Shown here: piece by piece, positions 45,324 to 53,919 of the stretch
Layout of the letters: the number at the start of each line of letters is the position of its first letter
Position numbering within the stretch: position 1 is the first letter of the stretch
NCBI RefSeq assembly: GCF_023277115.1
Contig: NZ_JALQCS010000001.1
Coordinates: 862,001 to 926,000, forward strand
Reading direction: 5' to 3'
Length of the DNA stretch: 64,000 nt
Origin: Acidithiobacillus acidisediminis
GTDB lineage: Bacteria; Pseudomonadota; Gammaproteobacteria; Acidithiobacillales; Acidithiobacillaceae
Notes under the pieces: generated by a model
What the model was told of the DNA's origin: nothing
What the model saw: only the letters and a program-made list of their open reading frames with translations
Databases searched by the model: none
Translations under genes and position numbers: made by a program

Positions 45324-46456
45324 TGCTGCTGGCGTTCGCCATTGCCGAAGTGCTGGCATGGCTGGTTCTCTACCTGGGGCGGGGAAATTTCTGGCGCGCG
45401 GATCAGCGTCTCGAGGCGGGCGAACTTGCCGCATGGCCCGCGGTGACGGCGGTCGTACCCGCGCGGAATGAGGCCGAAGGCATCGCCGCGTGCGTGCGCG
45501 GTATTCTTGGACAGGATTACCCCGGCGAAGTGCGGCTCATCGTCGTCGACGATCAAAGTAGCGATGGCACCGCAGAGTTGGCCCATGCCGCCGCCGCTGC
45601 CATCGGCGCAGCGACAAGGCTCTCCGTCCTGGCTGGGGAAAATCTGCCCGCTGCGTGGGCGGGCAAGGTCTGGGCGATGGCGCAAGGCGTCGAAGCGGCT
45701 GGTACTGTACCTTACCTTTGGTTTACCGATGGTGACATCGTGCACCAACCGCAGGTGCTGCGCGCGCTGGTTGCCAAGGCAGGAACGGAAAATCGGGTCC
45801 TAGTTTCCCTGATGGTGCGTCTGTCTTGCGAGACCCGGTGGGAGCGCTGGTTGATTCCGCCCTTCCTCTTTTTTTTCCAAAAACTCTATCCCTTCCCCTG
45901 GGTAAATGATCCGCGCCGCCGTACGGCGGGGGCGGCCGGGGGGTGCATGCTCGTTGCCCGCGATGCCCTGCTGGCCAGTGGCGGTCTGCAAGCCATGCGT
46001 GGTGCGTTGATTGATGATTGTACCCTAGCGGCGCAACTGCAGGTGCAGGGGCCTATCTGGTTGGGGCTCGCGGAGCAGAGTGAGAGTCTACGCCGCTACC
46101 AGCGGCTTGGAGAGATCTGGCGCATGGTGGCACGCTCGGCCTACGTACAGCTCGAGTTTCGGCCGTCCCGCCTGCTTCTGGCTACCCTGGGCATGCTTTT
46201 TCTGTACCTCTTACCCTGGGTCTTGTTCATCTTGGGCTTGCTGCAGAACAAACCCTGGGTCTGGGCGCTGTCCTTGCTCAGCTTGCTTCTTTCCTGGCGC
46301 ATGTTCTGGCCGACCCTGCGCGATTACCGGCTTTCTCCTTTCTGGATCTTCAGCCTGCAGCCTGCGGCTTGGCTCTATACCTTGATGACCCTGGATTCCG
46401 CGCGCCGCCACTACCGAGGTCGGGGCGGCGCCTGGAAGGGGCGCACCTACCCCTGA
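45323..46456 (+). CDS. Hopanoid-associated glycosyltransferase, HpnB type
   Basis: 377 residues, GT-A family 2 with membrane segments at both ends. Features: VVPARNEAEGI, VVDDQSSDGTAEL, WFTDGDIVH, GGCMLVARDAL and the tail GRGGAWKGRTY, all typical of HpnB proteins from hopanoid clusters. No squalene-hopene cyclase is in the window, so the acceptor is inferred only from family. Ends 10 bases into the convergent SQR-like gene. Confidence 0.83.
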   Translation: MLLAFAIAEVLAWLVLYLGRGNFWRADQRLEAGELAAWPAVTAVVPARNEAEGIAACVRGILGQDYPGEVRLIVVDDQSSDGTAELAHAAAAAIGAATRLSVLAGENLPAAWAGKVWAMAQGVEAAGTVPYLWFTDGDIVHQPQVLRALVAKAGTENRVLVSLMVRLSCETRWERWLIPPFLFFFQKLYPFPWVNDPRRRTAGAAGGCMLVARDALLASGGLQAMRGALIDDCTLAAQLQVQGPIWLGLAEQSESLRRYQRLGEIWRMVARSAYVQLEFRPSRLLLATLGMLFLYLLPWVLFILGLLQNKPWVWALSLLSLLLSWRMFWPTLRDYRLSPFWIFSLQPAAWLYTLMTLDSARRHYRGRGGAWKGRTYP

Positions 46457-47589
46457 GGCCGCGGGCGGTAAGGGGCCAGGTAGCGCCACTCGAAAGCCCG
46501 TTTGGCGAGATGCCACCACGCGCCGGGCACAACCCGGGCAAGGCTGGGGGAGCGATAGACGAGGTTGCCGCCGTCGAGACTATCGACAATGCAGATGAGC
46601 TCCTTGCGAAACTCTTCCTCTGCTCCCTGACCTTTCAGGTAGCGCAAGGCGTTGCGTACAGCGGTTTTCGCCTGCAGGTCGGCACTGTGCCCCTGTTTTG
46701 GCAGCCAGTCGGGGCTGGCGCTGTAAGAGGCCGCATCGCCGATTACGTAGACGCCGGGCACCCCGGGTACCTGGCAGTGATTGTCGGCTTGCAGGAATCC
46801 TCCGGAGGAGAGGGGTAGGGCGCTGTTGGCCGCAAAATCTGGCCCCGTCATGCCGGGCATGAAGAGGATCAGGTTGGCATCGATATCGCCGCCTCCCGTA
46901 TGCACTTGTTGCGCATCAAAACCGCTGATCTTGTGCCCGAGGTGGGTATGGATCTGACGTTTTTCCATCTCTGCCAGGAGCCCGGCCACGGCCTCCGCCC
47001 CCAGACGGTTGCCGGGCTCGCGCATGGGGTTGAAAAAGGTGAGGGTGAAGGCTTCGCGTCGGCCTTGGCGGCGCAGCCAGGTATCGATGCCGAAGAGCAG
47101 CTCAAAGACCGGCCCGCCACGCACGGCACTGGGTTCCTGCGGGTTGCCGGCAAAGCCAAAGGCGATGCTGCCTCCTTGCATGGCATGCAGGCGATCTCGA
47201 ATCTGCTGCGCCACCTCGATCCCATCACAAATCGCCAGGCTGTGCTCGATACCCGGCAGCTTGCGCAAGCCCCGACCGCCCGCGGCAATGAGCAACACGT
47301 CTTGCTCCAGGATCGTGCCGGTTTCGAGGGTCACGCGCCCCTGTGCATCGATGGATTGGACCTTACCGGGGACGAAGTCGATCTGTTGGCGAGCAAAGAA
47401 ATCACGTAGGTCGATGCGCAGCTCTTCACCCTGGCGCAGACCCGTCGGTACCCAGATCAGGCTCGGGTAATAAATAAACTCGGGTTTGGGCGCGACCAGC
47501 CGTATCTGTAGCTCCGGATCTTGGCGGCGCAGTTCACGCACCGCTGTCAGGCCGCCGAAGCCGCTACCAATAATCGTCACTTGGGTCAT
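46447..47589 (-). CDS. SQR-like FAD-dependent pyridine nucleotide-disulfide oxidoreductase
   Basis: 380 residues with dinucleotide motif IIGSGFGGLTAVREL, second FAD motif VYVIGDAA, and the sulfide:quinone reductase-like segment LICIVDSLDGG. Compared with the Acidithiobacillus SQR cysteines (128, 160, 356), Cys121 and Cys333 appear in equivalent places, but the middle one is missing: the segment reads EPSAVRGGPVFEL. A third cysteine, Cys272, lies elsewhere. It may be a divergent SQR, a persulfide/quinone reductase, or an NDH-2 relative. Neighbouring sulfur dioxygenase supports a sulfur role. Same strand as the sdo operon, 33 bases downstream. Confidence 0.8.
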   Translation of the reverse strand: MTQVTIIGSGFGGLTAVRELRRQDPELQIRLVAPKPEFIYYPSLIWVPTGLRQGEELRIDLRDFFARQQIDFVPGKVQSIDAQGRVTLETGTILEQDVLLIAAGGRGLRKLPGIEHSLAICDGIEVAQQIRDRLHAMQGGSIAFGFAGNPQEPSAVRGGPVFELLFGIDTWLRRQGRREAFTLTFFNPMREPGNRLGAEAVAGLLAEMEKRQIHTHLGHKISGFDAQQVHTGGGDIDANLILFMPGMTGPDFAANSALPLSSGGFLQADNHCQVPGVPGVYVIGDAASYSASPDWLPKQGHSADLQAKTAVRNALRYLKGQGAEEEFRKELICIVDSLDGGNLVYRSPSLARVVPGAWWHLAKRAFEWRYLAPYRPRPQG

Positions 47590-47622
47590 TGCAAGATCCT
47601 CCTTTATCCTGTTCAGGATAGC

Positions 47623-48108
47623 TTAGCCCAGAACGCGCTGATAGGCCGCCGGTAGGGGACTCTCTTGTTGCGCTTGCGCGCCGCCGTGGGCGACGAAGAG
47701 GTTGATGACCTGACCGTGCGCCTGAATCAAGGTGACCACATTCGGATCGTCGCTGGTTTCTTCGATCAAGACACCATCCGGGAGCAGGGTCAGCTCCATG
47801 TGAACCTTGCCATGCTGGGCGAAGAGCTCGGCAAAGGCGGGATCCCAAAAGCGCAAGCCAAAGTTCTCTTCCAGACGTTGTTTCATGGAGGGCACATGGT
47901 CGTGCAAGAGGGCAACGATTTCCGGATCGTCCGAGCGTGTTCGCGCACGTATGCCATTGGGCAGGTACTCGAGCTCGCGTTGAATGCGCTCATGCAGAGC
48001 CAGCAGACGATGAAATACCGCCTGGTCATGCTGGTGCCGGGCAGCCCGAGCCGGGTCGCCGCCAGCACGTCCAGCACCGCGGCGCAGGGGAATCAGAGCT
48101 TCGTTCAT
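47623..48108 (-). CDS. Unknown protein made of two 60-residue repeats, in the sulfur cluster
   Basis: 161 residues from the ATG at 48108 (AAGGAG before it). The protein is a clean tandem duplication with a 60-residue period: Phe32/Phe92, His39/His99, LPNG 49-52 / LPDG 109-112, SDDP 59-62 / SDDP 119-122, and His71/His131. No signal peptide or membrane segment. The paired histidines and aspartates could bind metal, but this is a guess. Located between the persulfide dioxygenase (10-base gap) and the SQR-like gene on the same strand, so likely co-expressed with them. I do not recognise a named family. Confidence 0.75.
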   Translation of the reverse strand: MNEALIPLRRGAGRAGGDPARAARHQHDQAVFHRLLALHERIQRELEYLPNGIRARTRSDDPEIVALLHDHVPSMKQRLEENFGLRFWDPAFAELFAQHGKVHMELTLLPDGVLIEETSDDPNVVTLIQAHGQVINLFVAHGGAQAQQESPLPAAYQRVLG

Positions 48109-48118
48109 GGTTTTCTCC

Positions 48119-48808
48119 TTAGTGTTCCGTGCCACAGAGCCGGTTGGCGGGTACGGCCACGTCAATCAGTTTCGGTTTGGGGAGATCCAGGTTGTGCATG
48201 ATCTCGATGAATTCCTGTCGTGACTTGCCGGCAAGACGCGGGTTCAGCTGTTTTTCCTCAGCGATGCAGCTCACCCGCCGACCCTGGTAATCGTGCCCGG
48301 GATAGACCAGGGTCTCCTCCGGGAGAACAAACAGTTTTTCGGTGATGCTGTCGTAGAGGGTTCCGGCATCGCCGCCTTGGAAATCGGTACGGCCGCAGCC
48401 ACCAATGAGCAAGGCATCGCCGGTAAAGACCCGATCGTGCCAGCGAAAACTCAACGACTCTGGCGTATGCCCGGGGGTAGCAAGGACGCGGATCACGTCA
48501 TCGCCCAGGACCAGGAAATCGCCGTCACTCACCTGCAGATCGGCACAGTCGGCCCCGGCAAGCGCGCTCAGGACCACCTGGGCGTCGGTAACCTCGCGCA
48601 GCTTTTTCGCTGCGCTGATATGGTCGGCATGGAGGTGGGTCTCGAGGATATGGGTCAGATGCAGATCCTGCTCACGCAGGGTAGCGAGCACCGCATTCGT
48701 GGCGTCGGATACTGCATCGATGACGACGGCGTCGCGCCAGGTACTATCGGCGAGGATGTAGGTGTAAGTACTACTCTCGGGATGAAATAATTGGCGAAAG
48801 AACATCAT
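48119..48808 (-). CDS. sdo: Persulfide (sulfur) dioxygenase, ETHE1-like
   Basis: Oxidises glutathione persulfide to sulfite with O2. 229-residue metallo-beta-lactamase fold: THLHADHIS (His58, His60, Asp62, His63), TPGHTPESLSFRWHDRVFTGDALLIGG, and CGRTDFQGGDAGTLYDSI, which with YPGHDYQGR is specific to ETHE1 rather than glyoxalase II. Mononuclear iron expected. AAGGAGTGA precedes the ATG. First gene of a probable operon with the repeat protein and the SQR-like gene, driven from the Fnr-box promoter at 48851-48892. Confidence 0.93.
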   Translation of the reverse strand: MMFFRQLFHPESSTYTYILADSTWRDAVVIDAVSDATNAVLATLREQDLHLTHILETHLHADHISAAKKLREVTDAQVVLSALAGADCADLQVSDGDFLVLGDDVIRVLATPGHTPESLSFRWHDRVFTGDALLIGGCGRTDFQGGDAGTLYDSITEKLFVLPEETLVYPGHDYQGRRVSCIAEEKQLNPRLAGKSRQEFIEIMHNLDLPKPKLIDVAVPANRLCGTEH

Positions 48809-48850
48809 TCACTCCTTGCCCAAGGGGCAGAACGCTCTGTGCTTGGGGGC

Positions 48851-48892
48851 ATTGTCCTGCACCTGCCCCTCCGCTGCATTGACAAAAGTCAA
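48851..48892 (-). promoter_or_regulatory. Fnr/Crp-type box and class II promoter of the sdo operon
   Basis: Perfect palindrome TTGAC-N4-GTCAA at 48879-48892. On the minus strand GACAAT (48851-48856) follows 22 bases later as a -10 element, which puts the box centre at -41.5, the position of class II Fnr-activated promoters. Predicted start near 48844 leaves a ~36-base leader before the sdo ATG. Confidence 0.75.
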
Positions 48893-48903
48893 TCCTGAGT
48901 GAA

Positions 48904-49602
48904 TTAGTCGGGTTTGGCTGCGGCAATGTCCTCCAGCCGGCCGCTGGCCAGAATTTCCAATTGATTGCGACTCTCCTGCAGCAGGCCTTGCCGCTTGAAC
49001 TCCGCCATCAAGCGACTGACGTGCTCCACCGAGAGGCCCAGAAAGGCCGCCAGATCCTGGCGGGTCAACGGAAAGGGAAGGCTACGAAGTTGCGGATAGC
49101 GGCTGGCCCACTGCAGGAGAAAGGTGGCCAGACGGGCCTCTGCCTTTTTTGCGCCCAGTTCCACGACGCGCTCCTCACTATCGCGTAATGCCTCCTGCCA
49201 ACGCCGAAAGATGGCTTCGCGAATTTTTGGCAGGCGCTCGGACAGAACTTGCAGTTCGATCAGGTCCAGGCGGCAGACCTTGCCCTGCGTCAGGCTGATG
49301 GCATCGTGGCGATGCAATTCTTCCTGCATCCCCTCAAAGCCAAAGAGATCGCCATGGTGCAGAAGACGCAGGATGACCTCCTGACCTGAGCGCAAGGGCT
49401 TGACCAGTTTTACCGCGCCCTCACGCAAGGTGTAGGCATAGCGCGCCGGATCGCCGGTGCGGTAGAGAACTTCTCCAGGCGCGCAATCGAGGTCCTGTAC
49501 TTCCATGCCCAGAGTACAGAGTTCGACGGGATCGAGGCCGGCGAAGATGCTCTCGCCGCGCATCTGACAATGCAGGCAGTCGGAAAGGCGGGCTGCCTTC
49601 AT
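48904..49602 (-). CDS. Crp/Fnr-family regulator with partial Fe-S cysteine set
   Basis: 232 residues from the ATG at 49602, which overlaps the trmB stop (ATGA); an ATG four codons upstream is an alternative. N-terminal CLHC (Cys9, Cys12) and Cys110 in KVCRLDL correspond to three of the four FNR cluster ligands, but the third N-terminal ligand is replaced (SIFAGL where FnrN proteins have a Cys). The recognition helix SVEHVSRLMAEFKRQ keeps the E-x2-S-R pattern of FNR, fitting the TTGAC box found 12 bases past its stop. Probable local activator of the sdo operon. Confidence 0.87.
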   Translation of the reverse strand: MKAARLSDCLHCQMRGESIFAGLDPVELCTLGMEVQDLDCAPGEVLYRTGDPARYAYTLREGAVKLVKPLRSGQEVILRLLHHGDLFGFEGMQEELHRHDAISLTQGKVCRLDLIELQVLSERLPKIREAIFRRWQEALRDSEERVVELGAKKAEARLATFLLQWASRYPQLRSLPFPLTRQDLAAFLGLSVEHVSRLMAEFKRQGLLQESRNQLEILASGRLEDIAAAKPD

Positions 49603-50294
49603 GGCGCCTGCCATTGAAAACGGAGATCGAAAACAGTATGGCCGAGGGCGGTTCCGCGCCGCTCGAAGCGGGTTTGGATGCGGTTTTCCGGTGCCGGGGA
49701 GAAATTGCCCGGGCCGGCGAGATTGCGCCAGCCGGGTTCTGCTTCGACGACTTGCAGCATCTGCTGGGCGTAGGGCTCCCAGTCCGTCGCCAGTTGCAGT
49801 TCGCCGCCGGGCCGAAGGATATGCTGCAGAATCTGCACAAACTCGGATTGGATGAGGCGTCGTTTGTGGTGCCGTTTCTTGGGCCAGGGGTCGGGGAACT
49901 GAATGACGATCATGGCGAAGAGACCAGCGGGAAGGGCGCGCAACCAGGGCACGACATCGCTGTGCACGATCCGCAGGTTCTGCAGCCCCAGTTCTTCAGC
50001 CCGTAAGAGTAGCGCACCCACGCCGGGGGCATGGACCTCGGCGCCTACGCAGCCCCAATCTGGATGCTGCTGTGCAAATTGCGCCAGATGCTCCCCATTG
50101 CCAAAGCCAATCTCGAGCAGTAGCGGCGTGTTGCTAGGCCAAGGCGAGTGCCAGGGGGACTGCGCATCCACCAGATACGACTCTGCACCCTCCCGCAGGA
50201 TGCGCGCCTGCGCCGTCGTCAATCGGCCTTGGCGCAGGACGAAACTCCGGATGGGGCGGATTTCGGGCTTGAGACTCTCCTTCATGCCCGGCAT
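49599..50294 (-). CDS. trmB: tRNA (guanine-46-N7)-methyltransferase
   Basis: 231 residues with the SAM motif LLLEIGFGNGEHL, EVHAPGVGALL, and the catalytic IQFPDPWPKKRHHKRRL. Modifies G46 in the tRNA variable loop. Divergent from purE; upstream of the Fnr-like regulator with a four-base overlap. Confidence 0.95.
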   Translation of the reverse strand: MPGMKESLKPEIRPIRSFVLRQGRLTTAQARILREGAESYLVDAQSPWHSPWPSNTPLLLEIGFGNGEHLAQFAQQHPDWGCVGAEVHAPGVGALLLRAEELGLQNLRIVHSDVVPWLRALPAGLFAMIVIQFPDPWPKKRHHKRRLIQSEFVQILQHILRPGGELQLATDWEPYAQQMLQVVEAEPGWRNLAGPGNFSPAPENRIQTRFERRGTALGHTVFDLRFQWQAP

Positions 50295-50332
50295 TATAAC
50301 CAGTTTCCGGCACGAGGCCGAAGGAGAAAAGG

Positions 50333-50833
50333 ATGCAGCAAGGGCCGCTCGTCGGCGTGGTCATGGGCAGCCAGAGCGACTGGGACGTCATGCAGCGCGC
50401 TACGGAGATTCTCACGCAGTTGCAGATCCCCTTCGAGGCGCGCGTGGTCTCCGCCCATCGCACCCCCGATCTGCTGTTTCGCTATGCCGAAGAGGCCGCC
50501 CCGCGTGGCTTGCAGGCGATCATTGCTGGGGCCGGCGGCGCTGCTCATCTGCCCGGTATGCTGGCGGCCAAAACGCTGGTTCCGGTACTTGGGGTGCCGG
50601 TCCCTTCGCGGCACCTGCAGGGGCAAGATTCCTTGCTCTCCATCGTGCAAATGCCCAAGGGGGTTCCCGTTGCCACCTTTGCCATCGGTGCTGCCGGCGC
50701 CGCCAATGCCGCACTCTTTGCGGCGGCGCAGCTGGCCTTGCAGGATTCCGACTTGCAGCAACGGCTGCAGCAGTTTCGTGCCGCACAAACCGAGCAGGCC
50801 TTGCACAGCAAGATCCCGCCGGATCCAGCATGA
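50333..50833 (+). CDS. purE: N5-carboxyaminoimidazole ribonucleotide mutase
   Basis: 166 residues: [39 protein letters not shown] and [14 protein letters not shown]. Converts N5-CAIR to CAIR in purine synthesis. Coupled to purK by an ATGA overlap. Confidence 0.96.
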   Translation: MQQGPLVGVVMGSQSDWDVMQRATEILTQLQIPFEARVVSAHRTPDLLFRYAEEAAPRGLQAIIAGAGGAAHLPGMLAAKTLVPVLGVPVPSRHLQGQDSLLSIVQMPKGVPVATFAIGAAGAANAALFAAAQLALQDSDLQQRLQQFRAAQTEQALHSKIPPDPA

Positions 50834-51954
50834 TTGCCCCCGGCAGCACCCTCGGGGTTCTGGGTGGTGGGCAGCTGGGCTCGATGTTCGTCTTGGCCGC
50901 GCGGCGCCTCGACTATGCCGTCTGGGTCTTTGACCCCGACCCCCATGCCCCGGCAGCGGAGCTTGCCACCCGGCATTTCTGCGCCAGTTTCACCGATGCG
51001 AGCGCTCTGGCTGAATTCTGCGCGGGGGTGGCGGCCATCACCGTGGAGCGCGAGCAGATTCCCCTCTCCAGCCTGGCTTTCTGCGCAGAACAGCGGCCTC
51101 TACGGCCTGGCCTGGAGGCACTCCGCATTGCCCAGGACCGCCGCTTAGAGAAAGAATTTTTCCGCAGTTTGGGTTTGCCGACCGCGCCCTTCCTGGTCGT
51201 GGAACAGGAAGCTGACCTGCAGAGGGCAACGGGGTTGACCTTTCCCGCTATCCTCAAGACGGCGCAAGAGGGCTACGACGGGAAAGGGCAGATCGGCGTG
51301 GACGATGGCCGTGCGCTCGCGTCCGCCTGGCAACAATTGCGGCAGCGGCCGGCAATATTGGAAGAGCGGGTGCAGCTGCAACAGGAATTCTCGGTGATCC
51401 TGGCACGCAACAGCGATGGCTTTGTGGTGTTCTATCCCATCGCCGAAAATCGCCATCAGCACGGCATTCTGGACCTCAGTATCGTGCCCTGTGAACTATC
51501 TCCCGAGCATCAGGAGCAGGCCAGGGAGTGGGCCTTGCGGTTGGCGGAGGCACTGGATTATGTTGGCGTGCTTGCCGTCGAATTTTTCCTCACCCAAAAC
51601 GGCAAGTTGCTCCTCAACGAGATGGCGCCGCGCCCGCACAATAGCGGACACTTCACCCTTGATGCCTGCGTCCACAGTCAATTCGATCAGCAGCTACGGG
51701 CCCTGGTGGATTTGCCGTTTGGTGATACACGCTTGCTCTCACCGGTGCTGATGCTGAATCTCCTCGGCGATCTCTGGCAGGACTCGGATATCGACTGGCA
51801 AAGCTGGCTGCGGCATCCCCAAGTAAAACCCTATCTCTATGGAAAGAAAGAGGCGCGCCCAGGGCGCAAGATGGGGCATCTCAATATCCTGGCCGAAAGC
51901 CGTGCGGCTGCCCTGCACACGGTGGCAGATTTGCGTGGCAGCGACGTGACCTAG
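50830..51954 (+). CDS. purK: N5-carboxyaminoimidazole ribonucleotide synthase
   Basis: 374-residue ATP-grasp enzyme: [40 protein letters not shown], and [16 protein letters not shown]. Makes N5-CAIR from AIR, bicarbonate and ATP. The ATG at 50830 is chosen for the purE overlap; the frame is open far upstream only by chance. Confidence 0.95.
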   Translation: MIAPGSTLGVLGGGQLGSMFVLAARRLDYAVWVFDPDPHAPAAELATRHFCASFTDASALAEFCAGVAAITVEREQIPLSSLAFCAEQRPLRPGLEALRIAQDRRLEKEFFRSLGLPTAPFLVVEQEADLQRATGLTFPAILKTAQEGYDGKGQIGVDDGRALASAWQQLRQRPAILEERVQLQQEFSVILARNSDGFVVFYPIAENRHQHGILDLSIVPCELSPEHQEQAREWALRLAEALDYVGVLAVEFFLTQNGKLLLNEMAPRPHNSGHFTLDACVHSQFDQQLRALVDLPFGDTRLLSPVLMLNLLGDLWQDSDIDWQSWLRHPQVKPYLYGKKEARPGRKMGHLNILAESRAAALHTVADLRGSDVT

Positions 51955-51957
51955 TCC

Positions 51958-52833
51958 ATGGACCTGGCGCGGCTGCTGGCGGAACGACTCGGTGGCGACT
52001 GGAGTGTCGAGGCGAGTGGGGCGAGCGACTTTTTTCGCTTCTATCGGGCGCGGAGTGCGGACCAAACCCTCTTTCTCAAGCTCGGACAGGAGCGTGAGCA
52101 GCTCGAAGCGGAGGCGGATGGGCTGCAGGCCCTGCGAGCGGCCGGGGCGCCAGTGCCAAAGTTCTATGGTGTATGGGACAGCGGCGGGGAGGTGGTTCTC
52201 GCGCTGCAACTGCTGAACTTCGGGCACAAGGGGCCCGATGCCTGGGGGCAGTTGGCGCGCGTGTTGGCAGACCTGCATCGCCCTGCTTGGCCCTGTTTTG
52301 GTTGGTCACGGCACAACTTTCTCGGTGCTACTTCGCAGCACAATGCGCAAACGTCCAGTACAAGCGCTGAGGACTGGATCTCTTTCTTTCGCGAGCAACG
52401 CTTGCAGGTGTTATTGGAGCAGCTCGAGCTATCGCGGGCGGAGGAACAGCTCTTCACCGGTCTCCTCGCCGCTCTGCCAGAGATATTGGGCGATCATGCC
52501 CCACAGGGGTCTCTCACCCACGGCGACCTCTGGTCTGGCAACTGGGGTGCTGGCGCCGAGGGTGGAATCTGGCTTTTTGATCCTGCCGTAGCCGTAGTCG
52601 ATCGAGAAATGGATCTTGCCATGCTGGAACTCTTTGCCCAGCCGCCAGAGCTGTTTTGGCAGAGATATAGCGAGCTAGCGGCGCCGAATTTTGTCTTGGC
52701 CGCCTACGCGCGCCGTCGCCCGCTCTATCAGCTATACCACTTGCTCAACCATTGGCTGCTGTTTGGCGCCGCGTATGCTGGGCAGGCCCAGGTGGCTGCA
52801 CGCGCCGCACTCAGCGGCGTCGCTTCTGGGTAA
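51958..52833 (+). CDS. Fructosamine/ketosamine-3-kinase family protein
   Basis: 291 residues, APH/choline-kinase fold: ASGASDFFRFYR (nucleotide loop), LFLKLGQE with the ATP lysine, GWSRHNFLGATSQHN, catalytic loop LTHGDLWSGNW and FDPAVAVVDREMDLAM with the metal aspartate. Bacterial relatives phosphorylate ketosamine adducts so they fall off proteins. Directly follows purK (3-base gap) and overlaps dsbB tail-to-tail by 23 bases. Confidence 0.87.
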   Translation: MDLARLLAERLGGDWSVEASGASDFFRFYRARSADQTLFLKLGQEREQLEAEADGLQALRAAGAPVPKFYGVWDSGGEVVLALQLLNFGHKGPDAWGQLARVLADLHRPAWPCFGWSRHNFLGATSQHNAQTSSTSAEDWISFFREQRLQVLLEQLELSRAEEQLFTGLLAALPEILGDHAPQGSLTHGDLWSGNWGAGAEGGIWLFDPAVAVVDREMDLAMLELFAQPPELFWQRYSELAAPNFVLAAYARRRPLYQLYHLLNHWLLFGAAYAGQAQVAARAALSGVASG

Positions 52834-53338
52834 GCACTGCCACCATCAAGAGCAGCGCGCAGCCCAGAAAGAAGGCGACACTCCAGTGCGTGATCGGCCA
52901 ATGCGCTAGCTTCTGTTGTCCAGCGATGGCACAGGAGCCGTGACCAGCCAGCGCTGCCGTCAGTCCGCCGCTGAGGCTGCCGGTAGAGAAATCCTGACTC
53001 GGCCAGAGTTGTATGGTGGCACAGGCCTGCACCCGGTCTGCCGCCGCATTCGCCAGATGCCATTGCCAGCCGGCCAGGGCTGCCCCGCTCAGGGCAGAGA
53101 GGCTGGCTAGAGACCAGAGCCAGCGCCGTAGGATAAAAAAACCCAGGAGAATGGCGATCATCATGAGTAAGTCTGCCAGCCGCTGATAGATGCACAGACT
53201 GCAAGGCTGGACGGCCTCGGCGAACTGCAGGTACAACACGGCTCCGAGTGCCCCCAAGCCCGCGAGCAGAGAAAGGGTGGCGAGGGCGCGAGAGAGCGCG
53301 CCGGGATTCAATGATCCCCGTGAAGGATTTCCTGCCAT
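52811..53338 (-). CDS. dsbB: Disulfide bond formation protein DsbB-like
   Basis: 175 residues, four membrane segments. First periplasmic cysteine pair PCSLCIYQRL and a second pair in the loop (ACATIQ and GSCAIAG), the pattern needed to pass electrons from DsbA to quinone. Its 5' end overlaps the next upstream gene by 31 bases, implying coupled translation with a DsbG-like protein. Confidence 0.88.
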   Translation of the reverse strand: MAGNPSRGSLNPGALSRALATLSLLAGLGALGAVLYLQFAEAVQPCSLCIYQRLADLLMMIAILLGFFILRRWLWSLASLSALSGAALAGWQWHLANAAADRVQACATIQLWPSQDFSTGSLSGGLTAALAGHGSCAIAGQQKLAHWPITHWSVAFFLGCALLLMVAVLTQKRRR

Positions 53339-53919
53339 TGTTGCTGATCCGGAAGGGTGGGGAGATAACGGACCTGCTGTTGGTAGCGATACACCAGCAG
53401 CGGAACAGTGACATCACCTGGTGGAACATTGGGCAGGAGGGATTCCTTGCCCCAGAGAAAGGCATAGTTGCGCTGTAAAATGCCAGACTCCTTCTGCACC
53501 AGTGCCGGCGCAGCGGGGGCGATGCCGCCCATAGGCTCGCCATTGACGATGGCAAAATCCTCTTCATTTTTCTGGAGAGCGGTGCGGGGATCCTTTGCTC
53601 CCAAAATGGCCGCGGCCTTCGCTTGACTGTTCTCTGGCACCAGGAACCCGACGACCACGATGCGCAGGCGTATCTCGTTCTTCGCGACCGGATTCTGCAG
53701 CCAGGTATAGAGTTCATGACAGTAGGGACAGTTGGGATCCAGGAACAGATAGACCACCGGCCCCTTCTCACCCTCCTGAATGTACTGGGTGTGGGTCAGG
53801 GCCTGCCAGAAAGTGTCGTCATGCTCGGCATCCGCTGCCCAAACGGGAGAAAAAGAAAATCCCGCTAAGAGAACCAAGGTGCTGCAGAGCAGGAGAAGAG
53901 GGAGAAGCTTACTTTTCAT
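53308..53919 (-). CDS. Periplasmic thioredoxin-fold protein, DsbC/DsbG-like
   Basis: 203 residues from the ATG at 53919: signal peptide (LLPLLLLCSTLVLLAGF, cleavage near VWA), thioredoxin motif LDPNCPYCHELYTWL, a helical insert, and the cis-proline region DVTVPLLVY. The short N-terminus lacks an obvious full dimerisation domain of DsbC. Likely a thiol-disulfide exchanger paired with the DsbB-like protein. Starts inside the last codons of the ArnT-like gene. Confidence 0.82.
   Translation of the reverse strand: MKSKLLPLLLLCSTLVLLAGFSFSPVWAADAEHDDTFWQALTHTQYIQEGEKGPVVYLFLDPNCPYCHELYTWLQNPVAKNEIRLRIVVVGFLVPENSQAKAAAILGAKDPRTALQKNEEDFAIVNGEPMGGIAPAAPALVQKESGILQRNYAFLWGKESLLPNVPPGDVTVPLLVYRYQQQVRYLPTLPDQQQWQEILHGDH

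Noticed and set aside
49903-50829. Long upstream extension of the purK frame across trmB and purE
   Set aside because: The family start and ATGA overlap with purE place the start at 50830; the extension is arginine/serine-rich antisense or out-of-frame translation.
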